Assembly (NCBI RefSeq): GCF_051020955.1
Contig: NW_027476096.1
Span: 124,001-188,000 of the forward strand
Origin: Megalopta genalis
Lineage: Eukaryota > Arthropoda > Insecta > Hymenoptera > Halictidae
Direction of reading: 5' to 3'
Length of the DNA: 64,000 nt
Below are positions 11,202 to 23,195 of this stretch, in pieces; positions within the stretch are counted from its first letter, which is position 1; the number at the start of each line of letters is the position of its first letter. The notes below the pieces were generated by a model. It did no database searches and was not told where the DNA came from. It was given only the letters and a program-made list of their open reading frames with translations. The translations under genes and the position numbers were made by a program.

Positions 11202-11902
11202 CATACAATAGCGGACATATATGTATTTAAGACCACTTGAAAAACGGTATAACTTCTTTTAAAATTGAACTAAATGATACAAATTCTTTTTAGATGATAG
11301 AGAGATCAGTCTACTAGACAATGACCCTAATACTTTTTTTAAATTTTGCTATTATTTGGAATGAGAGAAAAAAGTAAAAATCTTATGTTTTCCAACTTTT
11401 TGATCTGATTCTATAACGAAAATTTAAAAAATGCATTTTGTAAATTTCGGTAAGTTACATGCATGCTGAAAATTTCATCGATATTGGTTGACCTTGACAG
11501 GAGCTGTAAGAAATTAAAGAACGCAAAAATCGCAGTTTTGTCCCGCATTTTGACACTTTCGACCAATAAGTGTGAGAAATTTGCAGTTTTTAAAATCTTT
11601 TAACGCTTGTAACTTGACTTTGCATTAACCGATTTCGATGAAATTTTCAGCATGCATATAACTTACCGAGATCTACAAAATGCATTTTTGAAATTGGCTC
11701 AGATAAAAAATGTTGGAAAATGTGAATTTTTTAATTTTTTCGTAATTCCGAGTAATCGAAAAATTTTAGAAAAGTATTAGAGTCGTTGTCTAGTCGACTG
11801 GTCCATCTATCATCTAAAAAATTTCAAATTATTCAGTTTAGTTTTTAAAAAAGTTATATCGCTTTCCAAGTGGTCTTAAATATATGCCTCTAATTGTTCA
11901 CG
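11202..11902. mobile_element. TA-flanked MITE, ~700 bp (family A, copy 1)
   Basis: TA at both sides. The inverted ends run from CATACAATAGCGG through TTTAAGACCACTTGAAAAAC (left) to the matching CAAGTGGTCTTAAATATATG and TAATTGTTCACG (right). The interior is also partly palindromic: the GCATGCTGAAAATTTCATCG block at about 11460 is mirrored near 11640. It shares interior sequence with 29152-30002 and 35031-35730. A Tc1/mariner-type origin is inferred from the TA duplication. Confidence 0.75.
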
Positions 11903-14257
11903 TACTCATATCTGTAAAAGAGTTTATTACATATTATCACGTATTCATATATACTGTAAAAGAGTTCAAAAACTGCTTACGTTCTCTAAAAATTTCATTT
12001 TCTAAGTAAATTGGAACAGATTCTACAAAGCTGGTGATGCTCGTCATGATTTTTAACTAGGTTTTATTCGGTAGGTGAACCAACATTTTTGATTATAATA
12101 GTGATACTGATTATAATAATTTCACAACTTTGTAAATACCTGTGCAATAAATTTCGTGATTTTCTATCTCTAATGTATTTATATTTTCGGCTAAAAATAT
12201 ATAAACACCATCGTAAATACTTCAGTGTATGTATAATATTGTAAGGAAAAGCAATGAGAAGGTTGTAACACTTTGATTTTAGTACACGATCACATAAACT
12301 ATTGTATTTACAACGACGATTATTGTACGATCCTCTTAGCTGTTTATCTCAGATTATTCAGTTACAATGGTTTTGTTGCGCGTTAAGGAATATCCAAGTT
12401 ATTAATAAAATATAGGGAGGGAGTAAAATGTTACAATCGACCCCGACCCCGGGTCAGTTGTAACACAGCATGCCATTTTTTATGTGCTCATAGTCAGTGT
12501 AGTTACTGTTATTCATAGTCGCTCATGTCATAGTCACTCATACTCAGTCATTACAGTCACAATATTGGACTCATTTTTCATTAAATTTGCTTGTGCCATA
12601 AGGTTCCTAGCCATTTTCGTATGCTTTTATATCCATGGTTCTTTTACTGGTTTTTCTCATTTTTGTACGAGGCATTCTAAAAGTTTAATTATGATATTAA
12701 ATTATAGCAATTTTAAATATATTAGTAACCCAATAAATATAGGTACTTATTTACATTATAAAATGAAGAAAATTAGGCACAATATAATCTCTTACAATCG
12801 ACTCCAACTGTCGGTGGTACAATCATCCCCGACCGCACTTTCAAACTTTAATTCTAAATTGTTATTTATAACATGTATATTAATGCAAAGTAACTTTTAG
12901 TATTTCTTTATGATATATGAAATTAGAGATTTAAAACAAGAAGGAAGAATATGTTCTCGAAAAAAACACTTATATCGCAATTTTAAATCAGTAAGGAAAG
13001 TTAGCTGTTCGATACCGAAAAGTTATTTTCTTCCTTATGCAGATGTATATTTCGTCTTTACCTAAGTATGATAGATGAATGTGTTCCAAATGTCATTTTA
13101 CATTATATATCTGAACCGTGTAATAATATCTATTATATATTTTGAGATATTTAACGTGTTACAACCGCCTCCGTGGTACAACGATCATCGGTCTCCTCCT
13201 CTACTGTTACCTTATATGATCTCAAGAAGCGTTGCGGTTACCTCGCAGTAACCCTTGTACGTCAAAAAGTATACTCGAGTCCCCGTGCACCTGGCAGCTA
13301 TCCAAATTCAATTTTCTGGAAAGTGATGTCCTTTATGGCGAAATTTATTTTACGCTATCATCTTATCTTCTCAAGTAGGATCAAATTCCAGTACGTTTAA
13401 AATAATCGATAACTCGTACGTGCTGCATAATCGAATAAATTGTGTATAATTCGAAGTCATAGTTTCAAACGGCATATCTAATTGTATTTTTTTTTTATTT
13501 TCGTGGCGGAATAATGATTTAATATTACTGATTGCAATGAATAAGAGGTTAGTTGTGGCACATTTTTGTAATAAAGAGAAAGGACTGGTATATTGTTGTA
13601 ATCTGAACCTTCCAATGTTTTATTATTGACAGAATTTGAACAGTATAATAAATAGATTCAATATAATAGAAGGAATATATGTATGTTATAAATACAGGAC
13701 ATAGAACAATAAAAGCGTACAATTTACATATAACGGAGACAAGTGGAATCAATAATAACGTACATGTACATAATAATAACAATATATAATAACAACGATA
13801 CCTAAATTATACGATTAAATAACTATACGACTAAAATAATAACACGAGTAATTAACTGATGGATTCGCTTCCTACTATTATATAACAACAGTGCTATAAT
13901 ATTGTGTAGATATTGCAATTCAAAATTTATAGAAGTGTGATATTGCATAAATGTTAACAACGGGTTAATAGGTATTCTAGTGCGAATCTTTGAAAAGATC
14001 GATTCTTTTTTTTTTACATTTTCTTGAACAATATAGGTTCAAAGATACGTTTACAAAACCTTACATGTCTGAATTCTTAAAATTAACTTTCTTAAGCCTT
14101 TGCACTCGAATGTCAAATGGCACTCTGGGCACAACTAAACCTTGTTACATCATTTTGCAAAGTAATTTTTACATGATTAAATTGGTTCATATTTAAAGTG
14201 TTATTAAAATTATAAGTGTTGTACCATGGCAAATAATTTTAACTTCATATGCATGCA
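11903..14257. other. long non-coding stretch
   Basis: No supported gene. GTTACAATCGACCCCGACC at about 12431 recurs in diverged form near 12790 and 13158, suggesting scattered fragments of one repeat. The 138-codon frame at 12484-12900 spans two of these and shows no domain. Confidence 0.35.
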
Positions 14258-14497
14258 ATACAAAAATAAGACAAGATCTAAATACTGTACGTTAGTAATA
14301 TATATATAAAATTAACTAAGCCCGAAAACGAAACCAAAGGCACAGCAAATGGTCACCCCACAGTAACCGGTTCGACTATTCCATACCAATACTAATCATC
14401 CATGTTATGAATAATTAACTCTTTGTTTCGAGGTTATTTCAAATTTAAAACTAAGCTATTCTTACTAACGTACAGTATTTAGATCTTGTCTTATTTT

Positions 14498-14502
<5 letters not shown>
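14258..14502. repeat. perfect 41-bp inverted repeat, 163-bp loop
   Basis: The arm at 14258-14298 (starting ATACAAAAATAAGACAAGAT) is the exact reverse complement of 14462-14502. The whole resembles a young MITE of about 245 bp. The right arm runs into an AT microsatellite, which hides any target duplication. Confidence 0.9.

Positions 14503-14542
<40 letters not shown>
14500..14542. repeat. (TA)n microsatellite
   Basis: Continuous TA run directly following the right arm of the inverted repeat. Confidence 0.97.
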
Positions 14543-14546
<4 letters not shown>

Positions 14547-16305
14547 CATATCGAATAAAACAATTTACATTACTTTATTTTGTTCATTTTTCTTATTTAA
14601 TAAATATAAAATTATACCCAAATACTTTTTCTAAAAAGTATGTTTTTCAAAACGATGACTATGGTATCTCAATTCTACTTAACCAATCACTTTCAAAATC
14701 TGGTTGCACATTTAGTATATAGTTAAGCATGTAGCCAGTAATCAACCTAAAATTTGTATCTTTTTACATTTAGTTAAGCCCCAATATTGAAAAATCAATA
14801 GCAAAAATGTATAGTCTTCCAAAGTGTCGCCATTTTTTAATTATCAACTTCTTTGTTTTGTTCTCGTGCCCGTCATAGTCGTACTTATACCAATTAACGA
14901 CATTACACGCTTTTTAATTTCAAATAAACAAACTGACCGCAATCATGGTCACCATGGTACATTTTGCAATTCGACTATGTTTCGAAGTAATGCCACCAAT
15001 TTTAACATTCTTTAATTAAGCAAATTGTTAGATGTTGTTAATATCATAGTTTCTTCGCAAAAAAATGCCAAAGGAAGTTAAGACAGGCACTTAAGGCAAT
15101 TATGTATCTCTCTTAGATTAATGTCGGAATACATTCTTTTGGGTAAGAATTATGTAAAATAAATGGAAAGAGAGTATGTTAATAAGATCAAATGTGCGTT
15201 ATGTCATGAAAATAAAGAGAAAACGAAAAATTGTGGGAAAATCGTAATTTGGTGCTCCAGAAAGGAAATCGCCTCAGGGTCATTGCACTTTTTTTTGACT
15301 ATGTGCGCAGATGTGTGGCCGAACGTTCGGCTGACTCTGGTTTCAACAGCGCGTCCCGGAAGTTGCGCCATTCATTTTTAAACTGTTAATACCTCGGAAA
15401 TGAAACCTCAACTTGCTAAATTGCAAAGGACACCACGATCTGCATTTTCATGGAAAATATTCGGATTTGATGGCGATTCCATATTTTTATATAGTACCTT
15501 GTACCGTGTTCCTGAAATATATGTTCTCGTTTAATCGAAATGCAATCAATTTCACAGCAAAAAATACATGAAATACGATTTTTAATTGGCACAGTTTAAA
15601 TATAACAGCATCGACAGAATGTGGAATTTCGGTAAATGAACTGCTTTTATTTTGATAATCTAAAATCTAAGATAAAATAAGTGTAAATAATAAGTGTGTT
15701 GACAAAAGTATTACGAAACATCAATAATGTTGTATCTGTGTCCCTCGATATCATAAAAACTAAAGTTCCTATGAAAAAATGCTTCAGACAAATGCTACTC
15801 CTTTTTTTAAATATAGAATTAGATTTCTAGATTAGATTAGATCCACCCATCACAAAATTTTGATTACAATATTATGTGCCCCTTAAAGTCAAGCAATTTT
15901 TGTTTGGAACTTTTTCGTCGATTCTGAGAGACAAACGAGTATTATTATCAATATGCAAACTGTATGCAAGATATATACAAAGTATATGTATCATAGAGTT
16001 GGTAAATATGCACTTCCGCAGATACTAATAAATTCGTAAAATTGTGTTTAATCAATGTATTTTGTACGGTGTACAATGTGATGTATATAAAAATGTATTT
16101 CATATTACACAAACTATTATAAAAAAGAATTGTGTTATACATATTGTGCTCATTATTCAAATATTAACTTTTTTGCATCGGAAACAAAATATCACGTCGT
16201 TACATTTTATACAAATATAATTTGTATACATATTTACAACTACATGAAACTCGGTTAATTTTTTTTTTAACCACTAATTTAATAAATTTTTAAAGTACTA
16301 AACCT
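14543..16305. other. AT-rich non-coding stretch
   Basis: No gene supported. A 72-codon frame at 15163-15381 begins with a Cys- and Lys-containing segment but ends in low-confidence sequence and has no splice or family support. Confidence 0.3.
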
Positions 16306-16550
16306 TTAACACGTTAAGCGCCGAAAAACAACCCCTAAAATATTCCCATAACGTCAAAACAATTTAATCAATGAAACCGAAACTAGAAAGTTACAATTGA
16401 TCATAGTGGATGACATTAGAACGCTTTGGTATCCGAGACATCCTAATTAAATTGTGATTATTCGAATATATTACAACGAAAATGAATTCTCAAAATTGGT
16501 TAAAAATTAGTGTCACCCGTATGTGGTCGATGCGGGGCTCAACGTGTTAA
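16306..16550. mobile_element. piggyBac-like MITE, 245 bp
   Basis: TTAA at 16306-16309 and 16547-16550 bound inverted ends CACGTTAAGCGCCG and, inward from the right, CACGTTGAGCCCCG. The exact TTAA target and CAC start fit piggyBac-like elements. No coding frame. It resembles the ends of the element at 23574. Confidence 0.82.
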
Positions 16551-16916
16551 ACACCATTAACTTTATAAACTTTTTAAATATTTCATAATTCACATTACAC
16601 TGTTCATATTACTTCTATGTATTAAGTTCAATGCATAATTTAAGTGACGATAAATTATAATATCTTTTTCCAAGTTCTCAATTGAAAATTGATGTCTTTT
16701 GTTGGAAAACATTAGTTTAAGCAGAAAAAGTGACCTTTCAACATCACACAATATAACTGAAGCATGTTTAGATTTACTTGAATGACATCTTGCAAAATCA
16801 TCTAGGTGTTTCGTCGGCAGTTCTTCAAAAATTTTTGAATTTTTTTACATTGTTTCCTTGCCGTAAACGCTACGTTATGAGAATGTGATAGAGAAGAGCA
16901 CAACAAAATCGAAATA
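16551..16916. other. non-coding spacer
   Basis: AT-rich; nothing recognised. Confidence 0.35.
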
Positions 16917-17121
16917 TAGTCCTCACGCGACGAGAAGGCACGTCTGTGTTCACATTCCCCCTCTTACTTGCTGCACCATTGCCGCAACTATCGGTTACTA
17001 TTGGCCGAAAACTGTTACGAAGATCGTCGTCGGCCAATAGCGACCGATAGCTTCGACTGTGGGACAGCTGGTAAGAGGGGGAATGTAAACAGAAAGGTGT
17101 CCTCTTGTCGCATGAGGACTA
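16917..17121. mobile_element. palindromic MITE, 205 bp (family B, copy 1)
   Basis: Ends read TAGTCCTCACGCGACGAGAA and its near complement, flanked by TA. Inside each end is an arm containing TTCACATTCCCCCTCTTACT or its partner. This copy has an additional inner palindrome, CTATCGGTTACTATTGGCCG against CGGCCAATAGCGACCGATAG, which copies at 47467 and 53498 lack. It could form a nearly complete hairpin. The frame at 16968-17159 is not coding. Confidence 0.85.
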
Positions 17122-17194
17122 TACTTTACTCTTTAATGACGAGTTTAAGCAAATTCTGACAATTTCGACGCTAATTTGTACAGAAATTGTGCAT

Positions 17195-17376
17195 ATCCAT
17201 GTAATATACAGAATATGCAACTTCTATGCAAGAATATGTAATATGCAAAATATGCAAAAAGAAAAAAATATATTTTTTACATTCACTAATGATGGAAGAT
17301 ATTTCAGTTAAAGTTTTATTTGTTTATTTATTTTTTCTAAAACATGCATTTACATAAACTTCCGTAGTCTAGTTAT
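17195..17376. mobile_element. remnant of the GACTGCGGAT-end family (family C)
   Basis: The right end reads ACATAAACTTCCGTAGTCTA, a diverged complement of the family terminus. The interior (AATATGCAAAATATGCAAAA, then a long T/A tract) resembles 24190-24330. The left terminus is not found. Confidence 0.4.
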
Positions 17377-17957
17377 TGTGATAAAACATTTACAAAATGA
17401 AAATTAGAATAATAAAAGAATTTAGGGAAATTAGTTTTGGGAAATGTATTCTATAAGAATAAAACGAACATTTTGCATAAAAAATTTCGATTATCCGTTC
17501 GACCTCGATTTATCCGGGCTGTTTGTCCCCCGTTTAAGCCGATTTAATCGAGGTCCTATTGCACTTGCAATTAGGCTGCTCCTTCATGAACTAGAATTAA
17601 TTCGGCGGTAATATACAGTTTTCCAATTAACGCGCATTACAAACTACAGTATACGTATAGACTTACCTACCGACCTATGAGTGCTTCTTCCATGACGACA
17701 ATATCATAAACGGAAAATCAAAGAGCATAAGAAGCATTCAACAATAACAAGAAAAGAGATGTTGATTCTACGTTAATATTTTACATTATGAAATTCGTTG
17801 AAATAAATAAAACATTTCAAATAATAATAAACCTGAGTATTTTCAATAATCGCGAAATGCAACATTAGTTTTTCTTTTCACGTGCTATCTGAAATAAAAT
17901 AGTCTATTAATTATTTATAATTATGTGCTCACACATCTTCAACGCATAAACTTATAT
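17377..17957. other. non-coding spacer
   Basis: No gene. A - strand GGTAG/GTAAGT donor-like site at about 17660-17670 lacks other exon evidence. Confidence 0.3.
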
Positions 17958-18410
17958 TGTTGCACGTTTATGAATACGTTATGCAATACGAATTTTCTCT
18001 AATTACGCGAAGGGCGAAATAATTTCAATCAATGGTAATTGTGGTAGCGTCATTTTATTACATTCAACAATACATTTACAACAATTTTCAACAATACAGA
18101 ACGTCGTTTTACATAATATTTCTCAAATTCTGACGGCAAGTGAAGAAACAATAAATCGTTAGTACAGCTATCTATAATTAAAGAAAAATAATTTAACAAG
18201 AAAGGAAAATAACAGACTGCATCTTTCTGTAGTCGAAATACTCTTTTGTTTCATTATAAGTTTAAAACTGAGATATGATTGGAAAAATAACCGTAACGAT
18301 TTTTTTTTTTAAATGTGCAGAGAAATAAGTCGACCAAAGGTATTTTAATAAAATTGGGTTAATTAAGATTCTGTACGAATAGAACTATTATCTCGTGATG
18401 TCAAGCGAAG
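17958..18410. repeat. dispersed ~450-bp repeat, copy 2
   Basis: Same-strand partner of 7472-7930 with scattered substitutions and small indels. A 10-base stretch that contains TATTGGATTC in copy 1 is missing here. Confidence 0.85.
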
Positions 18411-18524
18411 TGAAGTTTTCACTCGATATATACAAATGGCATTCGTACGATCAATATACTTCTTAATCCTCGTCTCTTCGCCGTCGTCACGATTTGACAC
18501 ATTTTTCACCGATTTCAGAATATA

Positions 18525-18655
18525 TAGGGTGTCCCACGTAACACTTTTCACAAATTTTTCAAGTACTCGCAGCAATCTGACGAAAAAATATTTTAAACAA
18601 AAGTCGATCAATTTTCGATTGGCTATACAATTTCAAAGTAAGGATTTACAATGTT
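18525..18655. repeat. GGGTGTCCC-end repeat fragment
   Basis: TATAGGGTGTCCCACGTAAC, then AATTTTTCAAGTACTCGCAG and TCGATCAATTTTCGATTGGC. An inverted, diverged copy lies at 22310-22430. The GGGTGTCCC terminus is common to several short repeats here (21758, 39131, 58613). Confidence 0.6.
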
Positions 18656-18727
18656 AATTACGTTTCGACACTCACTAACTAAAATATTCTGACACCATTT
18701 AACGCATTGCGTGCTTTTTGGCATATA

Positions 18728-19259
18728 TACTGCTCGAAAAAATTCTAGCATGGAAAAATTTTGGACAAAAATTGGCTAACTTTGACTGACTTTTTTAAAA
18801 AATTAAAGCCTGGAACCTCTACTTTAAAATAGTCTTTCTGGATTCTAAGTTTGCTGCACCCTCACCACTGTAACCCTTTAAATGTTTGACTATGTTTGTC
18901 ATATTGAAACGTTCCAAGTTCGACGAAATGCAGGAACTTAGTAAAGCTCTGTAACTTTGCGAAACATCGCAAAGTTTTTTTATTCAAGCGGAAGAATCGC
19001 ACTTCATTCGACTGCAAACGGCGTCTCCGAAACAAATTTTACAAAGTCCGTAATATGATAAACATAATCTCACATTTAAAGAGTTATAGTGGTGAGGGTG
19101 CGTCAAACTAAAAATCTGGAAGAAATTATCTCAAAGTATACGTTTCAAGCTTTAATTGAGAAAAAAGTCTTCATCCTAGGATGATGTTTTGCGAAGTTAT
19201 CGTCAAGATTCACCAATTTTTAGCAAATATTTTACTATGCCATAATTTTTTTAGCAGTG
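18728..19259. mobile_element. Tc1-type MITE, 532 bp
   Basis: TA at 18726-18727 and 19260-19261 flanks inverted ends TACTGCTCGAAAAAATTCTA and, inward from the right, CACTGCTAAAAAAATTATGG. Inner arms repeat TGCACCCTCACCACTGTAA at 18855 and its partner GTGGTGAGGGTGCGTCA at 19090. No transposase frame. Assignment to the Tc1/mariner group rests on the TA duplication and the CACTGCT terminus. Confidence 0.78.
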
Positions 19260-19990
19260 TACTATTATTAACATTCATCCTATGTTTCATGCAATTGAAA
19301 TAAGTTATAACAATTGAGCTTCATAAATTCATGAATAGCATTGTCTCGTTATCGAAACGACTACGTTTGCAATCATTGTTACGATGGTGTAATACTAGCC
19401 TTCATTCACGAATGAAACAGTATTAGTTGAGCTAATTAAATATAATCATATAATGAAAACTACATATCATATATATATCATATATATGAGAATTGTTTAC
19501 TTCGTGAAAACGTCGATCGGTTTGTATAATTTACGATATTTATAAGTACGCGGCCGCTGAAACATAATAACTAAACGAAATGAATCCTATTATTTAGGTT
19601 TATCCAATGAATCCTATTATTTAGACAATCCTAATTGTCGTTTATCATTTTATAAAAGCCGGGCTGAGGAACAAATTGAAATCACCGACTAAAATATTCC
19701 GTATGATAAAAATAAGGTAGCTTTGTCGTTAATGTTCGTTAACCCAGTCAATGTTTAGTTCGTATATGGTACAGGCCACATTGTTTCATTTGTGGAATTT
19801 ATGGAAAAAATTGATCTACCACGATCTTTATATGATTTATAATAGGAATAAAATGTAAGTACAAGTAATATCATCTGAATGATATTCATATAATAGGAAC
19901 ATAATGTAAAGTGATAAAAATGATACAAAAAGTAAATATTTCTTTTACCATACTTCTTACGACACTTTCGCACCATAATATACGTGTTAT
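19260..19990. other. non-coding spacer
   Basis: AT-rich. A short local duplication of AATCCTATTATTTAG occurs near 19585 and 19610. No gene seen. Confidence 0.35.
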
Positions 19991-20240
19991 ATAATTAACG
20001 TAATAATTGACACAATAATTGACGTAATAATTGACGTAATAATTGACGCAATAATTAACGTATGTACTAACGCAATAATTTACCTAATAATTAACGTAAT
20101 AATAGACGTAGTAATAGACGTAATAATTAACGCAATCATTGACGTAATAATTGACATAAAAATTAACGTAATAATTAGCATAATATTTAAAGTATTAATT
20201 AACGTAATATTTAAACAAATAATTAACGTAATAATTAATG
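19991..20240. repeat. 12-bp-unit minisatellite, TAATAATTGACG
   Basis: About 250 bases of TAATAATTGACG or TAATAATTAACG units with substitutions; more decayed toward the 3' end. Confidence 0.92.
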
Positions 20241-21379
20241 TCTAAGTGAGTAGACTTTGATCATAGCTTTCAGGATTTCTATCATAAAAACAGTATAACA
20301 TTTGACAATTTCCGTCATGTAGTATAAAGATAGAATATACGTTTGTATTTTTATGCATAATTCTGATTCTCAAAAATTGACACGAGTCTAAATAATATGA
20401 TCCACTGCGTTTACGTACCCATGAGCATCAAATATACACATACAGGCTGGCGTTTTTACAAAGTAAACAATTCTGCTTCAAAATTAATGATTAATTAAAT
20501 TCTGGTGAAGTTGAAAGACCGACATGCGTTATACATATAGTTCACGTGAAAATTACAACTGATATTGTTTTAATCGTGAACAAGGGTTCGAATATTATAT
20601 CGTCATAACAACGATTGCAAACATAACTGTTTCGAAAGCAGGACAATGCTATAGATGGATTTTGAACGAATTGAGCCCAATTATTATAACTTATTACAAT
20701 AGCAATACAATGATAACGAGAATGCACGCCACCTCTTGAATACAAAGGCAACATAAAACAAATGCTTACACCGGTCGAGTGAATTTCTGAAACTCCAAAG
20801 CCGATCGGCTATTCCTGGAGACATTTCTGCTGAAATATTAGGGTATACGAAATAAACAAAGACTGTAGTAATTGTTCAATGTCTCTGAAACGAAATCGGT
20901 CTAATAGGTACGGTAATGTGAAATGTCATTTTGTGTCTAAAAAGATATACTAACTGTTAATTTTCAAAATTAAACTAAAAGAGTGCCCTTCTGTATTTGT
21001 ATCTGATGATCACAAAATATTAGTCATTCGTAGGACATGATTATAGTAGTCATAATTGTCATTAGTCATTCGTAAAAGACTAACTACATTATTAGCTATT
21101 AGTCTACTTTTCCATTTAAAAAAACGGAGGTTGATTTTGAAATTTCTCTCGTCTACATTATGCTGCACTATTTACAAAATGCAGTGAATACACCGTCGGA
21201 CAAAAAGATACCACACTTTAAAATCAACCTAATTTTTATTTATTTAACATCACGACCAAGGTTTTTGTATAAATACAAATTTATAAAATATCACTATAAA
21301 CATACATAAATGAAATATAATTGAATTTCGCCAGTCTAAACAATTTTGTTTGAAAAAAAATAAAATTTTTATGGAAATA
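20241..21379. other. non-coding DNA with a possible Tc1 terminus at ~21188
   Basis: TACACCGTCGGACAAAAAGA near 21188 resembles the Tc1-like terminus at 21380 in the same orientation and may be a separate decayed end. No gene seen. Confidence 0.35.
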
Positions 21380-21606
21380 CAGTGGGACAAAATTATAGCA
21401 CATTTAACTAAAAATTATGTATAGCAATAAATCAACGAACGATATTTAATGCTTAATATTTTGAGGCTCCTCCTTTACACTTATTAACAGTCGACATTAT
21501 CTTTGGCAAATATAGAGTTTTTATTATTATTATAGAGTTTTCATAGAGTTTTTACTCTAATTGCCCCCACTCACCTCGAATACATTTTTTTTTATTCAGC
21601 AATTTT

Positions 21607-21757
21607 TTAAAATTGTCTGCTATTTGCAGATATAACTCGGTTAAGATTTTCACAACAATTTTCAACGGTATGACCTTGCTGGCCAAACCAAAACGCGACT
21701 TTTTTCTCGAAAAAAGTACTCGCAGTGTGCGGTGCCACGTTATTCTGTTGAAAAATA
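21607..21757 (-). pseudogene. Tc1-like transposase relic with internal deletion
   Basis: The - strand reads FQQNNVAPHTAS, a diverged form of the FQQDNAPxHTA block around the second catalytic Asp, with Asp changed to Asn. It continues through FFEKKVAFWFGQQ, then jumps to HTVENCCENLNRVISANS and a stop at 21607-21609. The segment that should hold SPDLNPIE and the last acidic residue is missing. Upstream codons across the inserted MITE (22073 onward) give SKLH in frame after removal of one TA, then stops. Clearly inactive. Confidence 0.72.
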
Positions 21758-22072
21758 CAGGGTGTCCCTGAAACTATGTAGAAAAGAACATCAGGTGATT
21801 CCTAAAAAAAAATATGAAAAATATATAGAAGAACGTTCTTTGTGTGGGACCTAGCTTTCGAGAAAATCGAGTTTCAAAATTTGCTTTGAACATACGTCCT
21901 TGCGGCTATAGGTGATATACGTCACTCGACGAACCATATTGTAGCGATCTTTCAAATTCAATTTTTTCAAAAACGAAGTCCTAAACAGAAAAAAGTTATT
22001 GTATATTTTTTTCATATTTCTTTCTGAGGAATCACCTGATGCTCTCTTGTACATACTTTCAAGATTCCTGTG
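21758..22072. mobile_element. fold-back MITE, 315 bp, inserted in the Tc1 relic
   Basis: TA on both sides (21756-21757, 22073-22074). Inverted ends run from CAGGGTGTCCCTGAAACTAT and share ACATCAGGTGATTCCT with the mirrored GAATCACCTGATGC near 22030. No coding capacity. Its removal restores continuity of the transposase relic. Confidence 0.8.
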
Positions 22073-22309
22073 TATGTAATTTCGAATCTTAATAATATTA
22101 ATTATAATAATCTTGGTTACAATTTTTTCGTTGAAATTTTTATTTATTTGCCTTCATGGTCATCCGAATGTCATGGTACACTAGGTCGTTGAATACGTCT
22201 TGATGCTATTAACAACATGCTACATTACTATTAAGTCAAAAATATAAAATGACATTTAAACAAATGAAGGCGACCTCGACAATTATCGAAAAAAATTCTG
22301 TTTTAAATA

Positions 22310-22430
22310 TTTTTGCTGCACTGAGTAGTCAATCGAAAATTGATGAAATTTTGTTTAGAATATTTTCTTCTCAGATTATGGCAAGTACTTGAAAAATCGT
22401 GAGAAGTATTACCTGGAACATCCTGCATGT
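22310..22430. repeat. inverted copy of the 18525 repeat
   Basis: CAATCGAAAATTGATGAAAT and TACTTGAAAAATCGTGAGAA are complements of blocks at 18525-18655, ending in CTGGAACATCCTGCAT, the diverged terminus. Confidence 0.6.
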
Positions 22431-22521
22431 TGAAAATACGAAAAATAAATATTTCCTAATTATTATGTAGAAATTATTTTGCGTTTCATTAGCTGTACTA
22501 AATTGTCTATTATCTGTAATC

Positions 22522-22557
22522 AATTGGAAAAAGAATATAAAGTTTAAATATATATAT

Positions 22558-22597
<40 letters not shown>

Positions 22598-22629
22598 ATA
22601 TATATATTTAAACTTTATATTCTTTTTCC

Positions 22630-22682
<53 letters not shown>

Positions 22683-22690
22683 TTAAATAT
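22522..22690. repeat. 112-bp perfect palindrome plus (AT)n and a third half-arm
   Basis: Bases 22522-22633 read the same on both strands. The arms start AATTGGAAAAAGAATATAAA and meet in an AT run. An AT microsatellite follows to about 22678, then AAAGTTTAAATATATATA repeats the arm again. It could extrude as a cruciform; it may also be a site of assembly error. Confidence 0.9.
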
Positions 22691-23195
22691 ATATATTTAT
22701 ATATAAATATAAATCGACCAGGTTTAGTGTTAAGGATCCCAAATCTTTTTAGCAATTATTATCGCATATGTTTTTCAACATAAGTAACTGTAAAATTGCA
22801 TTCTTTTGCTTCATTGTTCTAGTGCTTTCTCGCGCACCGTAATCACAGAAATTGGTACGATTTTGCTTTTTGTTATCCTCATTATTAAAATACAATATTA
22901 TCAAAACTTTGATTTTGTGGATTCGTTAAACTTTTTCGACGTTTCTGTTTTATTATGTCTGTGTTTAGTGACATAGTATAGTCTATATATATATAGTCTA
23001 TATACTATAGATATAGTATAGTGTTTAGTGACATTTAGTGCATCAAAATTGATGCACATCCACCGTTTTCGAGCTCATTTATTGTTTCATGTTCTATTTT
23101 CAATAACCTGATATCCCACGTTACTGTTTCATTGCCATTGTGACGTACTCGCTAAATAGAAAAAAGAACGTTTGGAGAATAAAACCTTCATAATT
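22691..23195. other. non-coding spacer
   Basis: Contains a small palindrome-rich patch at about 22972-23035 with GTTTAGTGACAT repeated on each side of ATATAGTCTATA sequence. No gene. Confidence 0.35.

Larger units (their letters stand above)
21380..22140 (-). mobile_element. decayed Tc1-like transposon
   Basis: TA followed by CAGTGGGACAAAATTATAGC at 21380 is a Tc1-like terminus. It lies downstream of a - strand transposase relic at 21607-21757 whose upstream codons resume after the MITE at 21758-22072. The distal terminus on the right is not found, so the right limit is approximate. Confidence 0.6.

Noticed and set aside
12484..12900. 138-codon frame
   Set aside because: No recognised domain; it includes diverged copies of a short repeat and lacks a plausible start or splice context.
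23035..23060. Iron-responsive or other regulatory hairpin near a repeated GTTTAGTGACAT
   Set aside because: The repeat is a short local duplication beside AT palindromes, with no adjacent coding region.
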